A stretch of 64,000 nucleotides of DNA from Symbiodinium sp. CCMP2592. Lineage: Eukaryota > Sar > Dinophyceae > Suessiales > Symbiodiniaceae. The number at the start of each line of letters is the position of its first letter. The first letter of the stretch is position 1. Positions 54,248-63,477 of this stretch are shown one piece after another. The translations under genes and the position numbers were made by a program. The stretch spans positions 620,001 through 684,000 of the forward strand of contig CAJNDT010003502.1 of assembly GCA_905221615.1 (NCBI GenBank). The letters run 5' to 3'. The notes below the pieces were generated by a model. That model was given only the letters and a program-made list of their open reading frames with translations. It was not told where the DNA came from and searched no databases.

Positions 54248-56249
54248 CTACTTCACGGCCTTTTCGGCCCGGCGCTGGGCCGTCAATTTTGCCAAAGCCA
54301 TTTTGTCCTGCTCGAAGGCATCTTCCACCACCGCCATTTCCTTGCCCTCTTCCAAAGACTCAGCCTCAAAAAGGCAACCGGATGTTTGGCAGCTCGACAC
54401 TGTTGCCACTGCCACGAAAAGTATATGCTATCTATTTACCGGCAAGCCACGGCTTTGATGCAAGGGTCAACAAGCTCCTTCCACGTGATAGGCAGCCCCG
54501 TGTGCTTGCCGGAGATGAACAGCACCTGCTACTTAGCTGCTACACAATGCCGCAACACTACCGCACACATCACAAACTGACCTGCACGGACATCCTGCCT
54601 GCTTCTTAGGCCTCGCTGATGTCGCTTTGCGCACGACACCACACTCGAAAGGTCGGCTCCAGTACGGCATCACCTCAATGCTGGATGAGCTTGTAACAGC
54701 AACAACATACTGCCAGCACGATTTGTGATAATGTGCGGGTCTATTGCCAGCTGAAGAACTCTGTAGTTCTCAAGCTCCGGGATGCTGTCCAGCACCTCCT
54801 TCTCCTCGGCTGTCCGGTCTTTCTTGTTTTTCTTGTCGTTCTTGCCTTTATCATCATTCCCGTCTGCTTCCTGCTCGCCTTTCTTTGCTTTCTTCTCGGG
54901 CTTGGCTTCAGCATCGATATCCTCCTCCTTGCTTTGCGCCATCCCGGCGGAGGCCTCGACCACTTCCGTCTCCGGCCCAACCTCGTCCACCTCGTCGACC
55001 TTCCGCTTTGCAGCTGCTGGCCGCTTCAATGCGGCACCACTCCTGCATGATATTATGAAAGTGATCAGCTATATGGAATGAATTGCAACCGTGCTCCTTC
55101 CACGGCCGCCTCCACGACCGCCGCCTCCACGGCCACGTCCTCGAGTCTTCTTTTCCGCATGCTCAACAGTTGCCTTCGCCTTAGCAGCTGCTCGCCTCGG
55201 ATGGAATGTACATGTACACTCTAAGTGCGATTGTACGTGCTGTCATGCCAAATGCAGCCCATGTGCATGCAAGTACTATATTCAGCTGGGAAACAGTTTG
55301 GACTGCAGCTCGGACAAAGCAGCATCATCCTCACCGCCTGCTTCCTCCAACACTTTTTCAGCCTGGCTGGAATCCCAGGTTGGAGCTTCGGCCACCAAGG
55401 GTTTGCGATCCTGCAAGCTTCGAAATCCATATCTTCAAAATTTCATGGAGTGATCCTTCCATGAAGTCCTTGTCGCTCGTTCGATCGCCGTGGGAGTCCT
55501 CGGAGTCTTTCGGATCCTGACAATAATCAAATTTAAAAGCAAAACATAATATAGATACTGAGGGATTGGGAAAGAGATGTCATGACCATACATCGTACAC
55601 ATACATGCACATGGTACACACATAGGCGCTATCCCAGAATTGTCCTTCTCGGGCTTCGGCTTCTCGGCTGATGGGGGATCGGGCTGGGTGGCTGGCACCT
55701 CGTGTTCCTGCACATGGAGGTTGCAAGCACATTGCACAATAAGCACATGCACACATGTCTGTACGATCGGTCTGATACTGAAAATGCTCTTCCTCCTGCT
55801 CCTCAACGATCTGGCTGTCTGCATCTGTGGATAGCTGAATCGCACCCTGCATGCAAAGAAACATCATTAGATTTTATGAAGCATGCACCAGCTAGTCCTC
55901 GAAAGCAGGCACCGGTGGGTAGCTCTTCTCCACTGCCTGTACAACTGCAACATTTTCATGTGCAATATTCTGCTAAATGTATCACAGAAGGCTTCACGTC
56001 AACCCTCGCCTCAACCCCATCCTCAGCTGGAGCCTCTGCCATATCCTGGTCCCCAGCTTCGGTTGGAGCCTCTGCCATATCCTGGTCCCCAGCTTCGGCT
56101 GGAGTCTCTGCCATATCCTGGTCCTCAGCTTCGATTGGAGCCGCTGCCATATCCTGGCCCCCGGATTCGGGTGGAGGCTCTTGAGCTTTCAAGATGTCCT
56201 TGAGCATCTGTATCTTGGGAGACCTCATACACACACAGACACACACACA

Positions 56250-56286
<37 letters not shown>

Positions 56287-57577
56287 CATCTGTCTGTCGA
56301 GCTCGCCACCCACCGCATGCATATGTGCCGGAAAGCAGCTTCGATCGATCCGGAGTTTTCCGGTACAATCTCACCAAATAGATCACTCGTCCTCGCAAAG
56401 TCCCGGAGTGGTAATCCACCCACATCTGCAAGCCAGGTGCACAAACATGTATTCGCTCGGCAACTGCAACACTGTCACAGCCGCTGAGGACGAGTCTACA
56501 CATGCACACACACACTGGAGCCGGCCTGGCTTTCCTTTTTCTTCACATCTTTGCCCATGATATCGTGCTCTTTCAGAATCCATTCGAAACCGTCCTGAGC
56601 CGAAATGCGTATTCTGTAGCAATTAGGAATCCGTATAATGTAATAGCATGACAAGATACCTTGTACTTTCCCAGAGGGGGCTGACTGCACCCGAAAGATG
56701 CAAGCAGTGGAGCGATCGCCTCGAAAGCAACCTCCACGGCAGCATCTGATATGAATTGGAAGGGCTCCAAGAGTTCATGCCCCTCAGATGGACAATGCAG
56801 ACTAGTAAGGCAAAACTATGAGCATACCACCACACTTCCAAATCCCCTTGCTGCCGAATCTCTTCCTTCCGCCTCGCTTCTCCAGCACGGCTGTGCTTCT
56901 TCCCCTCGTCTTTGCCCCGAACCCACTCGTCCAGGATATCCTTGATCACCATGGTCCTCGAGTATGCAATTGCAAGCTACGACAAATACTCAAATCTTGG
57001 CTCGCGGTCAAACCCCGTTAGCTAATCCACAGCAAGCCACTCGTAATCGTTCGATACATCGAACTCATCATCGTTATCATCGGCTGCCGCAACAACGGCA
57101 CACCCATCATTCGACATGACCCTTCAAGGCCTGGAACTGCTGTGAAGCAAAACGGCTTTTAAAACCCAAGCCATGCATGCATGCAAAGCGCACAAAATGC
57201 AACATGTACAGCAGACTACACCTGCATGTAAATGCACACAGCCGCACACGATGCAGGCAAGCCGGCAGGGGGGGTACACGTTTCCGCTTGTTCTTCTCCA
57301 GCAACTTGCTTCGAGAAAGCAGCAGGGCTCGCTGCATGGCAGCGATTGCAAAGCACCGTTGAGACACGGCATAGATCTAGACAGCACAGCACTGCATGTA
57401 TATGACATGCAATCGGCATGTCCTGGTCCTGGGCTGTAGGGTGCTGCTGGCTTTCAGGTTTCAAGACATTGCAGGGTTTTAAACAAATGCTTGCTCCAAG
57501 ATTAGGGTGGCATAGCTATTGTTTCCGGGATGTCCAAACGGGATGAACCGGAAACTGCAGGCCTTCCATTCCGACAT
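54248..57577 (-). CDS. acidic nuclear protein with NLS, RGG box and 12-residue repeats (copy 2)
   Basis: Same exon series as 36,892-40,240, with start-side frame at 57,577 (MSEWKACSF) and TAG at 54,248-54,250. Differences: four instead of five 12-residue repeats, an Ala-to-Val change in the MSNDG exon, and a longer CT microsatellite in one intron. Here the frame upstream of MSEWK stays open through METNREIQLIT, so the real start could be that Met or an upstream exon. Confidence 0.55.
55996..56182. repeat. 36 bp in-frame minisatellite, four units (copy 2)
   Basis: One complete unit fewer than at 38,640-38,862. Confidence 0.9.
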
Positions 57578-57607
57578 CGTGATCAACTGAATCTCTCGGT
57601 TTGTCTC

Positions 57608-57691
57608 CATCTGTCCCCATGTATATATACCCTCTGTCCCCATGTATATATATATATATGTATACATATATATATATATATATATATAAGC

Positions 57692-57750
<59 letters not shown>

Positions 57751-57760
57751 GTATTGTACT
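57608..57760. repeat. long TA microsatellite at the point where copy 1 stops
   Basis: A CATCTGTCCCCATGTATATA duplication is followed by more than 100 bp of nearly pure TA. The left contig ends exactly at its edge, as expected if assembly failed in the TA tract. Confidence 0.95.
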
Positions 57761-57799
57761 AGTACTATTAATAATAACATGTACGCATACTTTCGGGGG

Positions 57800-57892
57800 A
57801 CAACATCGGAACTGGTTCCAGGAACTGGCCCCTTTTGGCTGGTAACTGCGCTCAGAGGTTACCAGAACAGTTCTTCATATATCGGTTACCAG
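57800..57892. repeat. right terminus of the LINE-interrupting interval
   Basis: Reading inward from the LINE on the minus strand: CTGGTAACCGATATATGAAG, then CTGGTAACCTCTGAGCGCAG, then TTACCAGCC, then GGCCAGTTCCTGGAACCAG. CTGGTAACC is thus repeated and inverted several times. The outermost copy is the exact inverse of the left terminus. Confidence 0.6.
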
Positions 57893-59450
57893 CCGCATTG
57901 GGTTCATTGTCATATCCCAGCATAGCAGGCAGTTGTGCACGCAAAGCGAAGGCAAGGGCGAACACAGCAGCAGCAAGCTCCGGTTCGAAAGAAGAACGGA
58001 CAGGAGCGTGAAATGTTGCGACGGAGCCTGCAGTGGGTGCCGTGGATGCACAATATCCAAGCCATTTCCAAACACCTTGCTGAAGTGCGATGACACAAAA
58101 AGCCCAGCCAGCCTGAGCCGGAGTATTGGCAGCAGCTGGGTAAAAGGAGCCGTCGGTGTAGAATTGAAGTGCTTCGAGACTACCGCTAGTGACCCTGGGC
58201 ATTTGCTGCATGAAAGCCCGTAAGTGCGGTGGCAATGCAATATCCTCAAGGCTAGGCTGGAGTCCCGACAATCCACACTCTTGCAATGCTTCCTGGAGCA
58301 TGTCCGCATTTGCGCCAAGCCGGAGTTGGAAGCCGGAAGCGGCTTCATCGGCTGGGATGCAAGCCTCTAGACAGATACGGTGGGGGAGTTCATTCGTTGT
58401 ATCAGCATGCACGCACCGCCTTTTGCCTGTCTCGACAGCTTCAAGCTTTGGATCCGTGCAGGGTGGGGCGGGGACTGTGTCGGGCAATAGGTGCGGTGCT
58501 GCAGAGGGTCCCTGGGCCAGGTCTGCGTTGGCACTGCCAGCCGGAGCCTTGTCCTTCCTTTCTCGAAACAGGTTATCATCCGTAGAAGCCGGTGCGAGAG
58601 GAATCGCGCGTCGGCCAAAGGGGGTGGGCACTGCTAGCCCGGAAGATTTGGAAGGCGGCGGCGGGCAGGTGACCTGTGCATTGCGGCATGTGCATCCTTC
58701 ACGGCGTCGCGCCAGACTGAGGCCGTCGCAGCGGTCGACCTGTGCATTGATCCCTCTAACAGCCCTGATCTGTGCCAAATTGGTTCCCTCTCGCTGAACC
58801 CTCTGGACTGGGTTGGGTCTAGGGGCAGGTCCCTGTGGTCCGGCGCCAACAGGTAAGGGCAAACCTCTGGCAATGAAATATGCATACGGTCTGGCGACCG
58901 GAGGTAGAATGAGAACCTCAATCACATTGCCATGCTCCCAGGGTCGCCTGGGCAGCTTGTAGATTCCACCTTCTGGCAGGGGGATCGGCAAGTTAACTTC
59001 ATTTGGGCAGAGGGTCAGCACAAGATAGTGTCCCGGGTGGCTGGTGCGAGGCATGAAAACGTTACGGTATGGGGAGCGAACATCTGACGAGATGAAGACC
59101 GCATACCGTCCGTATAGTTGAGAGGCCGGGGAGATTTGCAGTGTGGCCGCAGGGGCCTCTGGGAACTGGGCAAGACCTGCCTGCGCTTCCTCTAAGGAAG
59201 GGAACTGCGGGGCTGGAAGCCTGTATCGGATGGGTCCATGAGTAGGTCCTTGGATCTCGCAGGTTCCCTCCCAATGCACATGTGGGCTCTGAAGCCTTCG
59301 CCTTTGCCTTACCTCTCCAGGCACGTCCAAGGTGTGTGCACTGGGGCCGAGAAATTGGGGCCACACAAAAGCCTCGACAATCGGAAAGAAGTTGAGAATC
59401 GCTCCCAGCGGCGTGCTCGTAGGGACGGCGTCCCCAATTGCATATTGCAT
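57852..59450 (-). CDS. LINE polyprotein segment ending in the N-terminal half of RNase H
   Basis: A 532-codon frame. The C-terminal 110 residues read LQFYTDGSFYPAA (first RNase H Asp), AGWAFCVIAL, and EPELAAAVFALAFAL (catalytic Glu region). It then breaks at MLGYDNEPNAA, where the CTGGTAACC boundary begins. The final 13 or so codons lie in the inserted sequence. The remaining RNase H residues (SHTGHAFNDLAD) are found 38 kb away at about 19,800. The N-terminal 400 residues are Pro-rich with no known motif, and contain a Cys cluster near the middle. The first Met lies inside a frame overlap and is not a true start. Confidence 0.75.
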   Translation of the reverse strand: MQYAIGDAVPTSTPLGAILNFFPIVEAFVWPQFLGPSAHTLDVPGEVRQRRRLQSPHVHWEGTCEIQGPTHGPIRYRLPAPQFPSLEEAQAGLAQFPEAPAATLQISPASQLYGRYAVFISSDVRSPYRNVFMPRTSHPGHYLVLTLCPNEVNLPIPLPEGGIYKLPRRPWEHGNVIEVLILPPVARPYAYFIARGLPLPVGAGPQGPAPRPNPVQRVQREGTNLAQIRAVRGINAQVDRCDGLSLARRREGCTCRNAQVTCPPPPSKSSGLAVPTPFGRRAIPLAPASTDDNLFRERKDKAPAGSANADLAQGPSAAPHLLPDTVPAPPCTDPKLEAVETGKRRCVHADTTNELPHRICLEACIPADEAASGFQLRLGANADMLQEALQECGLSGLQPSLEDIALPPHLRAFMQQMPRVTSGSLEALQFYTDGSFYPAAANTPAQAGWAFCVIALQQGVWKWLGYCASTAPTAGSVATFHAPVRSSFEPELAAAVFALAFALRAQLPAMLGYDNEPNAAGNRYMKNCSGNL

Positions 59451-60000
59451 GCAGGTAGTCCCCAGTGCAGATGGTGCGTCTGAGAAGGCTGCTGGGTACT
59501 CCGTTCACATATGTCTGCACATCGTGTTGCTGCCATGCCGGAGCTACCAACTGGCTACATGGAGTGGCAGCTGAGAGCATGCAGGACATAAGGGTGCTGT
59601 CGTGGCTTCGTTCGTCCACTGCAACCGTGATGGGATCCATGCCGGGCCCGTGGCACAACATCATCACAAGTTCCTGTACACCTTCGACACAAGGTGGCTG
59701 GGCGCTGGCCGTCACAACATAGAGAGGCCCTCCAGGCCAGGGGTTTTGCGCCAACACCTCTAGGACTGCCGTCCAAAGGATGGAAGTGAACTGGTAGCCT
59801 GGAGAGGTGATAGGCACTGTGTGCGATGCAGTCCCATGAAGGAGGGTGAGGCGATAAAGAGTGCCAATGGGCCTGCCAGGGGCAGTGGTTGTAGTGGATG
59901 TGGTAGAAGCGGAAAATTGTGCAAACGGGTCGCACTCGTAGCCAGTGTCCCGACTGCTACGAGAAAGCGAGTCGGGGGTTGGTGGGCACAGTGCTGTCAC
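59440..60000 (-). CDS. LINE polyprotein middle segment (frame 2)
   Basis: Coding-like from TALCPPTPDSLSRSSRDTGY to YVNGVPSSLLRRTICTGDYL. After that the frame shown downstream to 59,062 is no longer sensible, and coding resumes in the 57,852-59,450 frame (IGDAVPTSTPLGAIL). It overlaps the preceding frame by ATGA at 59,997-60,000. Confidence 0.6.
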
Positions 60001-60965
60001 TCCTCCAAGTCGCCAGGCAATCGGTGTCCAAGCATGCCGAGCGTATCGATGACGACCATGCTGCCCATCCGGAGGGCGTCGCAGATAGGAGACGCAGGGG
60101 GAAGAACGCGTTGCAGTCGGTCAATGGCAGTGGTTACAAATTCTCCCTGCATGTGCAGCACTGTACGGATGTTTCCGCCAACTTCCCGTAGGTCCCAAGG
60201 GACCGGTGCATGGTCTAGCCTCACCTCAGCCTGAAACAAAATGAATTGCGGTCGTGGCAATCCAGGGATAGTGTCAATGAGGATTTGGATGGCTCGGACA
60301 CGGAAGGGAGCGGTTGCTAAAGCAACCTCCACAAGATCTTTCAGAGTGGAGGTGCGTCGCTTTCCGACAAGCACAACGTGCCTCTGAGTGTCAAACACAG
60401 TGAAGCGCTCACGGTTCTCGGCCACGTCCGAGCCCCAGGAGAACATGCAAACATCTTGGTTATGGTAGTGTGCCGAGTCCAAGTACTCGGGTAGGAGCGT
60501 GGCATCCTGTGGTCCATGACCCCACCCCTTGGAGGGCGATGTAGGCATAGCGCTTAAAAGGAGCGCTGGTGGCTCTGCTCGGGTCCCGATTGGCATGGCT
60601 TCTCCGCTGGATCGGGCTTGTCCCTGAACAAAAGTGTGAGTGGTTGTAGAGGTCGTCTCGGCAGCCTGCAAGAGAGGTGGCGGCCTCGGTACACGGAAGA
60701 CGATTGCTGGGCCGCCTTCGTATTCTGCCTCGATGCGGGGGCCGTCTGTAGAGGTTGGCCTTAAGGCTAGCCATTCGGGCCCATCAGGGCCCTGGTCAAC
60801 GCCCGTGGGGATCTGCCCGCATTCATTGAAAAAGGTGAGTTCACCTCGGGCCTGTGCCTGGCGGAGCCTGTGGTGCGGGTCCACTCCTTTTTCTGCTAGC
60901 GCTCTCCATATGACCTCCCACGCACATGGAACAGGCACAAGAATAGTGTGGAGGAGGCCGTTCAC
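59997..60965 (-). CDS. LINE polyprotein middle segment (frame 1)
   Basis: 322 codons with no known domain: VPVPCAWEVIWRALAEKGVD, GELTFFNECGQIPTG, RHVVLVGKRRTSTLKDLVEV, IQILIDTIPGLPRPQFILFQ. It ends LPGDLEE with TGA overlapping the next frame's ATG. It is retained here because it is continuous in composition with the flanking LINE frames. Confidence 0.6.
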   Translation of the reverse strand: MNGLLHTILVPVPCAWEVIWRALAEKGVDPHHRLRQAQARGELTFFNECGQIPTGVDQGPDGPEWLALRPTSTDGPRIEAEYEGGPAIVFRVPRPPPLLQAAETTSTTTHTFVQGQARSSGEAMPIGTRAEPPALLLSAMPTSPSKGWGHGPQDATLLPEYLDSAHYHNQDVCMFSWGSDVAENRERFTVFDTQRHVVLVGKRRTSTLKDLVEVALATAPFRVRAIQILIDTIPGLPRPQFILFQAEVRLDHAPVPWDLREVGGNIRTVLHMQGEFVTTAIDRLQRVLPPASPICDALRMGSMVVIDTLGMLGHRLPGDLEE

Positions 60966-60995
60966 CGGTCGGAGGTCAACCGCAGTGCCCGATGG

Positions 60996-62450
60996 TCAGG
61001 GGCCGCGTTTCTGGCTGTGAGAACGACCTGTGGCACAGGGAGTCCTTCTAGAGGCCTCGTGACAAACCAGATTGAGCGCACCTGATATGGGACTGTATAT
61101 ACTGCAGCCGTCATATAATCCAGGACGGTCCAGTCTTGGCGGGATCCGCGGACGAGGTGACTCTAGAATGGTGAAAAGTCGCTGATCTTCTGTATTATCA
61201 GCTCGAGCAAAGAGCCCCCTGATCTCGAAGGGTGACCAATTGAGGAGCGGTCCGGTCAACCATTGCGGCGTGATGGGGAGCTGCGCAGTGAGCATGGCTC
61301 TCAAATCGCTAATCAGTGGTGGTGGTAGCGGAGCCTTTCGTGTTGGCTGACCGGCGGGTATCTGCAGGCCCGGGGGCTTAGACAATAGATTTTCGGCTTG
61401 GGGCAAAACTGCATTCGCTGGGGCCGGTTTGTGCGGCCATAGGAAGATTTCCACACCGGCGTCGGGCTTCGGAGTGCCAAAATGCAAGTGGATGGGGCTT
61501 GTGGATCGCAAAGCCGAGGGAAAAGACGGAAAATGAACGAGGTCACACGCAGTGCTGGGAACACCCCGCACATGCTGCGATAGGGTATGGAGTTGGCAGG
61601 ATTGCCAGTCGTCCAGAATGCGCGTTCTGGGCATGTTGTGAGCGCAGGGCAACGAAGTGTAGTCAACCTCCGTGCCCGCAGTCGGAGGAAGGCTGGGGCA
61701 GATGTTGGCAGCCAAGGCTCGACAGGAACCGACCTTGCAGCTGCATGGTCCGCTGGCAGCGGTGAGGTCTGCACCGCGGGTCGACAGGGAACCGCCATCG
61801 GTGCAGCAAGGTCTTGAGCATGGAACTTCCATGGTGTGTGTAGTGGTAAAGGTCGATCTCGAAGCTGGAGCATGGCGGCATTGGTTGACCGCTCGTGCCC
61901 AAGAGTTGCGCAGGATTCCGCTGACCGTGACAGGGAACTGTACAGTCATGTGGAGCAAGTGAGCCTGTACATGCAAGCAGGACGTCGGCTTGCAGGAAGA
62001 TTGACCTATCGACTGCGCCAAGTTCGTTGCAAGGGATAGCGCTGCCTGAGAGCGAGGTGTCTCCACCACATCGTCGTCCATCGGGTGGCGGAGGCCAACA
62101 CCGAGACGACGGAAGGTCGAAACGACCTCCTCAATTCCAGGGCTACCCCTTTCATAGTGTTGCAGGCAGCATTCATCATTTGGTGCAGCCAGTGTTTCCC
62201 AACACAGCATATCGTCCTGCTCCCAAGCAAGACGAGGATCTGGCTGGGCAAAAACCTCCGTCTCAAAATTGTAGTCGCACTCATCCAGTCGAACCTCAGA
62301 CTGGAGACATCTCGCGTAGACCTCCGCCATCATAGGCGGCACGTAGTCCTCCGCCCCTCGCACGCTGTGGAAGAGAGGCGGGCATCGCCCGGTGGGTCCC
62401 TTTCGGCTCGGCACCGGGCCTATCGAGGGGGCTGCTTGGCCTCCCCGCTC
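60996..62450 (-). CDS. LINE polyprotein segment upstream of the middle region
   Basis: The frame is open for 594 codons from 62,780, but only the part after about 62,450 looks coding: SIGPVPSRKGPTGRCPPLFH, then MMAEVYARCLQSEVRLDECD and NFETEVFAQPDPRLAWEQDD, and later APLPPPLISDLRAMLTAQLP and WLTGPLLNWSPFEIRG. No domain is recognised. It ends out of frame with the next segment near 60,990. Confidence 0.55.
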   Translation of the reverse strand, partial: ERGGQAAPSIGPVPSRKGPTGRCPPLFHSVRGAEDYVPPMMAEVYARCLQSEVRLDECDYNFETEVFAQPDPRLAWEQDDMLCWETLAAPNDECCLQHYERGSPGIEEVVSTFRRLGVGLRHPMDDDVVETPRSQAALSLATNLAQSIGQSSCKPTSCLHVQAHLLHMTVQFPVTVSGILRNSWARAVNQCRHAPASRSTFTTTHTMEVPCSRPCCTDGGSLSTRGADLTAASGPCSCKVGSCRALAANICPSLPPTAGTEVDYTSLPCAHNMPRTRILDDWQSCQLHTLSQHVRGVPSTACDLVHFPSFPSALRSTSPIHLHFGTPKPDAGVEIFLWPHKPAPANAVLPQAENLLSKPPGLQIPAGQPTRKAPLPPPLISDLRAMLTAQLPITPQWLTGPLLNWSPFEIRGLFARADNTEDQRLFTILESPRPRIPPRLDRPGLYDGCSIYSPISGALNLVCHEASRRTPCATGRSHSQKRGP

Positions 62451-63477
62451 TCGCGGCCTTGGTCGTTCGAAGTAGCAGAGGTTCCATCCTTGTCTCCCAT
62501 CTGCTGTTCGCTCTCCGGGCCTCGTCCTTTGCGGCGCGGGGTCCTTTCTCTCAGGCCGGTGAGCTCCTGATCTGCTGCTGATTTGGCTGTCCGCAGGGCC
62601 TGCACAAGCTGGTCTTCGCCTTGGAGCGCTTTTTGCGCCGCAACAGATTTCGCCGCCTCTCGAGCTGCGTCCGAGTTCACGATATCCTCCATGTCCTCGA
62701 ACTCCTCTTCCTCCACATTGACAACCTGGGCGGATTGGGTCGTGATGGCCTGTGTTGCACTCGAGAGCTGCTGGGTCCATTTGGCCTCGGCATCGTCCAG
62801 CTTTGCATCTGCTCCGCTTTGGCCTTGGTCTGCTTTTCGAGCAAGTCCGTCAGAGTCCCAAGGTACGTAGTCCACTCCGTGAGGAATACTTCTCGAGCAT
62901 GTCTCACAGCCTGGAGCTCCTTCTTGGCCTGCGTCTGTTGTGTCACAAGCCTGTGTAATCCCTTGGAGGTGAGGCGAACGTCTTCCTCCAGATGCTGCTG
63001 CAAGACCGATTGCACGCTGGTCGGCAGGTCCTCTTTCACTGCCGACAGTGCTGCAACCAGATCGCTCAGGGCCGGCGCTCTTTCCACTTCTGAACTGGAA
63101 CCGGGCAGGCTCACTGCAGTTGCCTGTGGTGCGCGGGGAAGAGCATCCAGCTTTCGGCGCTCCTCGCGGCGTTTTCGCGGTGACGCCGGGACTTGCCATC
63201 CATCGCCCCAGTCCTGCCTTCCAGGACCTGGTCGCTCTGGTTGCGCGTAGGCGGCCGTAGTCCACTTTTGCCCACAGCCCGGGCAAAAGGTCGCGCTGGC
63301 TTTCACATTTTTCCTGCAGGAATAACACCACCAGCTCTGGGCCTGCTTCATCCTTTCTTTCGCAAGGACTGGCAGCTGAGAAGCTGAATGGTGATGCTCC
63401 AGTGTCTGTATGGCAGTGTAGACCGCTCGCTGCGGCGTAGCAATGCCCGAGGTGTAGTTTCTCAAAACCGTTCGCAC
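62420..63477 (-). CDS. LINE N-terminal protein: zinc ribbon plus coiled coil
   Basis: From 63,477 to about 62,811 one frame encodes SWWCYSCRKNVKASATFCPG and CGQKW, a four-Cys zinc ribbon (CxxC...CxxC), then RKRREERRKLDALPRAP and a helical region (LSDLVAALSAVKEDLPTSVQ, TQAKKELQAVRHAREVFLTE). At about 62,810 a frame change leads to LDDAEAKWTQQLSSATQAIT and VNVEEEEFEDMEDIVNSDAA, continuing to the stop at 62,420. The ribbon and coiled coil fit an RNA-binding ORF1-like role. The upstream start was not found. Confidence 0.65.

Larger units (their letters stand above)
40371..57607. repeat. near-identical 17.2 kb segment, copy 2 (probable contig overlap)
   Basis: Matches 23,037-40,270. Differences I could see include substitutions at (copy 1/copy 2) G/A near 25,406/42,740, C/T near 28,651/45,985, G/A near 31,749/49,093, T/G near 36,416/53,772, G/A near 37,677/55,033, C/T near 39,546/56,880 and G/A near 39,765/57,099, plus microsatellite length changes, one missing 36 bp unit and a few small indels. 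Confidence 0.95.
19976..57892. mobile_element. 37.9 kb interval interrupting the LINE, bounded by CTGGTAACC...GGTTACCAG
   Basis: The two collinear halves of one LINE lie immediately outside this interval. Its ends are a 9 bp perfect inverted repeat, CTGGTAACC at 19,976-19,984 and GGTTACCAG at 57,884-57,892. On the minus strand these give a GT donor word (GTAACC) and an AG acceptor (TTACCAG). Joining the flanks by that GT-AG rule, or by deleting the whole interval, keeps the RNase H frame open (NEPNAAGCIGEAALQ across the join). Inside are several gene models and all copies of a private 90 bp palindrome family. About 17.3 kb of the length is probably an unmerged assembly overlap, leaving about 20.6 kb. 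It could be a giant cargo-carrying element, a giant intron-like insertion, or a rearrangement through introner copies. I see no clear target duplication. Confidence 0.4.
57893..63477 (-). mobile_element. non-LTR (LINE-type) retrotransposon, 5' half
   Basis: Minus-strand order: zinc ribbon and coiled-coil region, a long Pro-rich middle region, and the N-terminal half of RNase H ending abruptly at the CTGGTAACC boundary. Five frame changes (near 62.81, 62.43, 60.98, 60.00 and 59.45 kb) interrupt what was probably one long open frame. It completes the 3' half at 15,559-19,975, giving about 10 kb for the whole element. Confidence 0.8.

Noticed and set aside
23037..57607. A recent biological tandem segmental duplication
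   Set aside because: Possible, but the 100 N spacer exactly at the junction and the suffix-equals-prefix arrangement are better explained by unmerged contigs.
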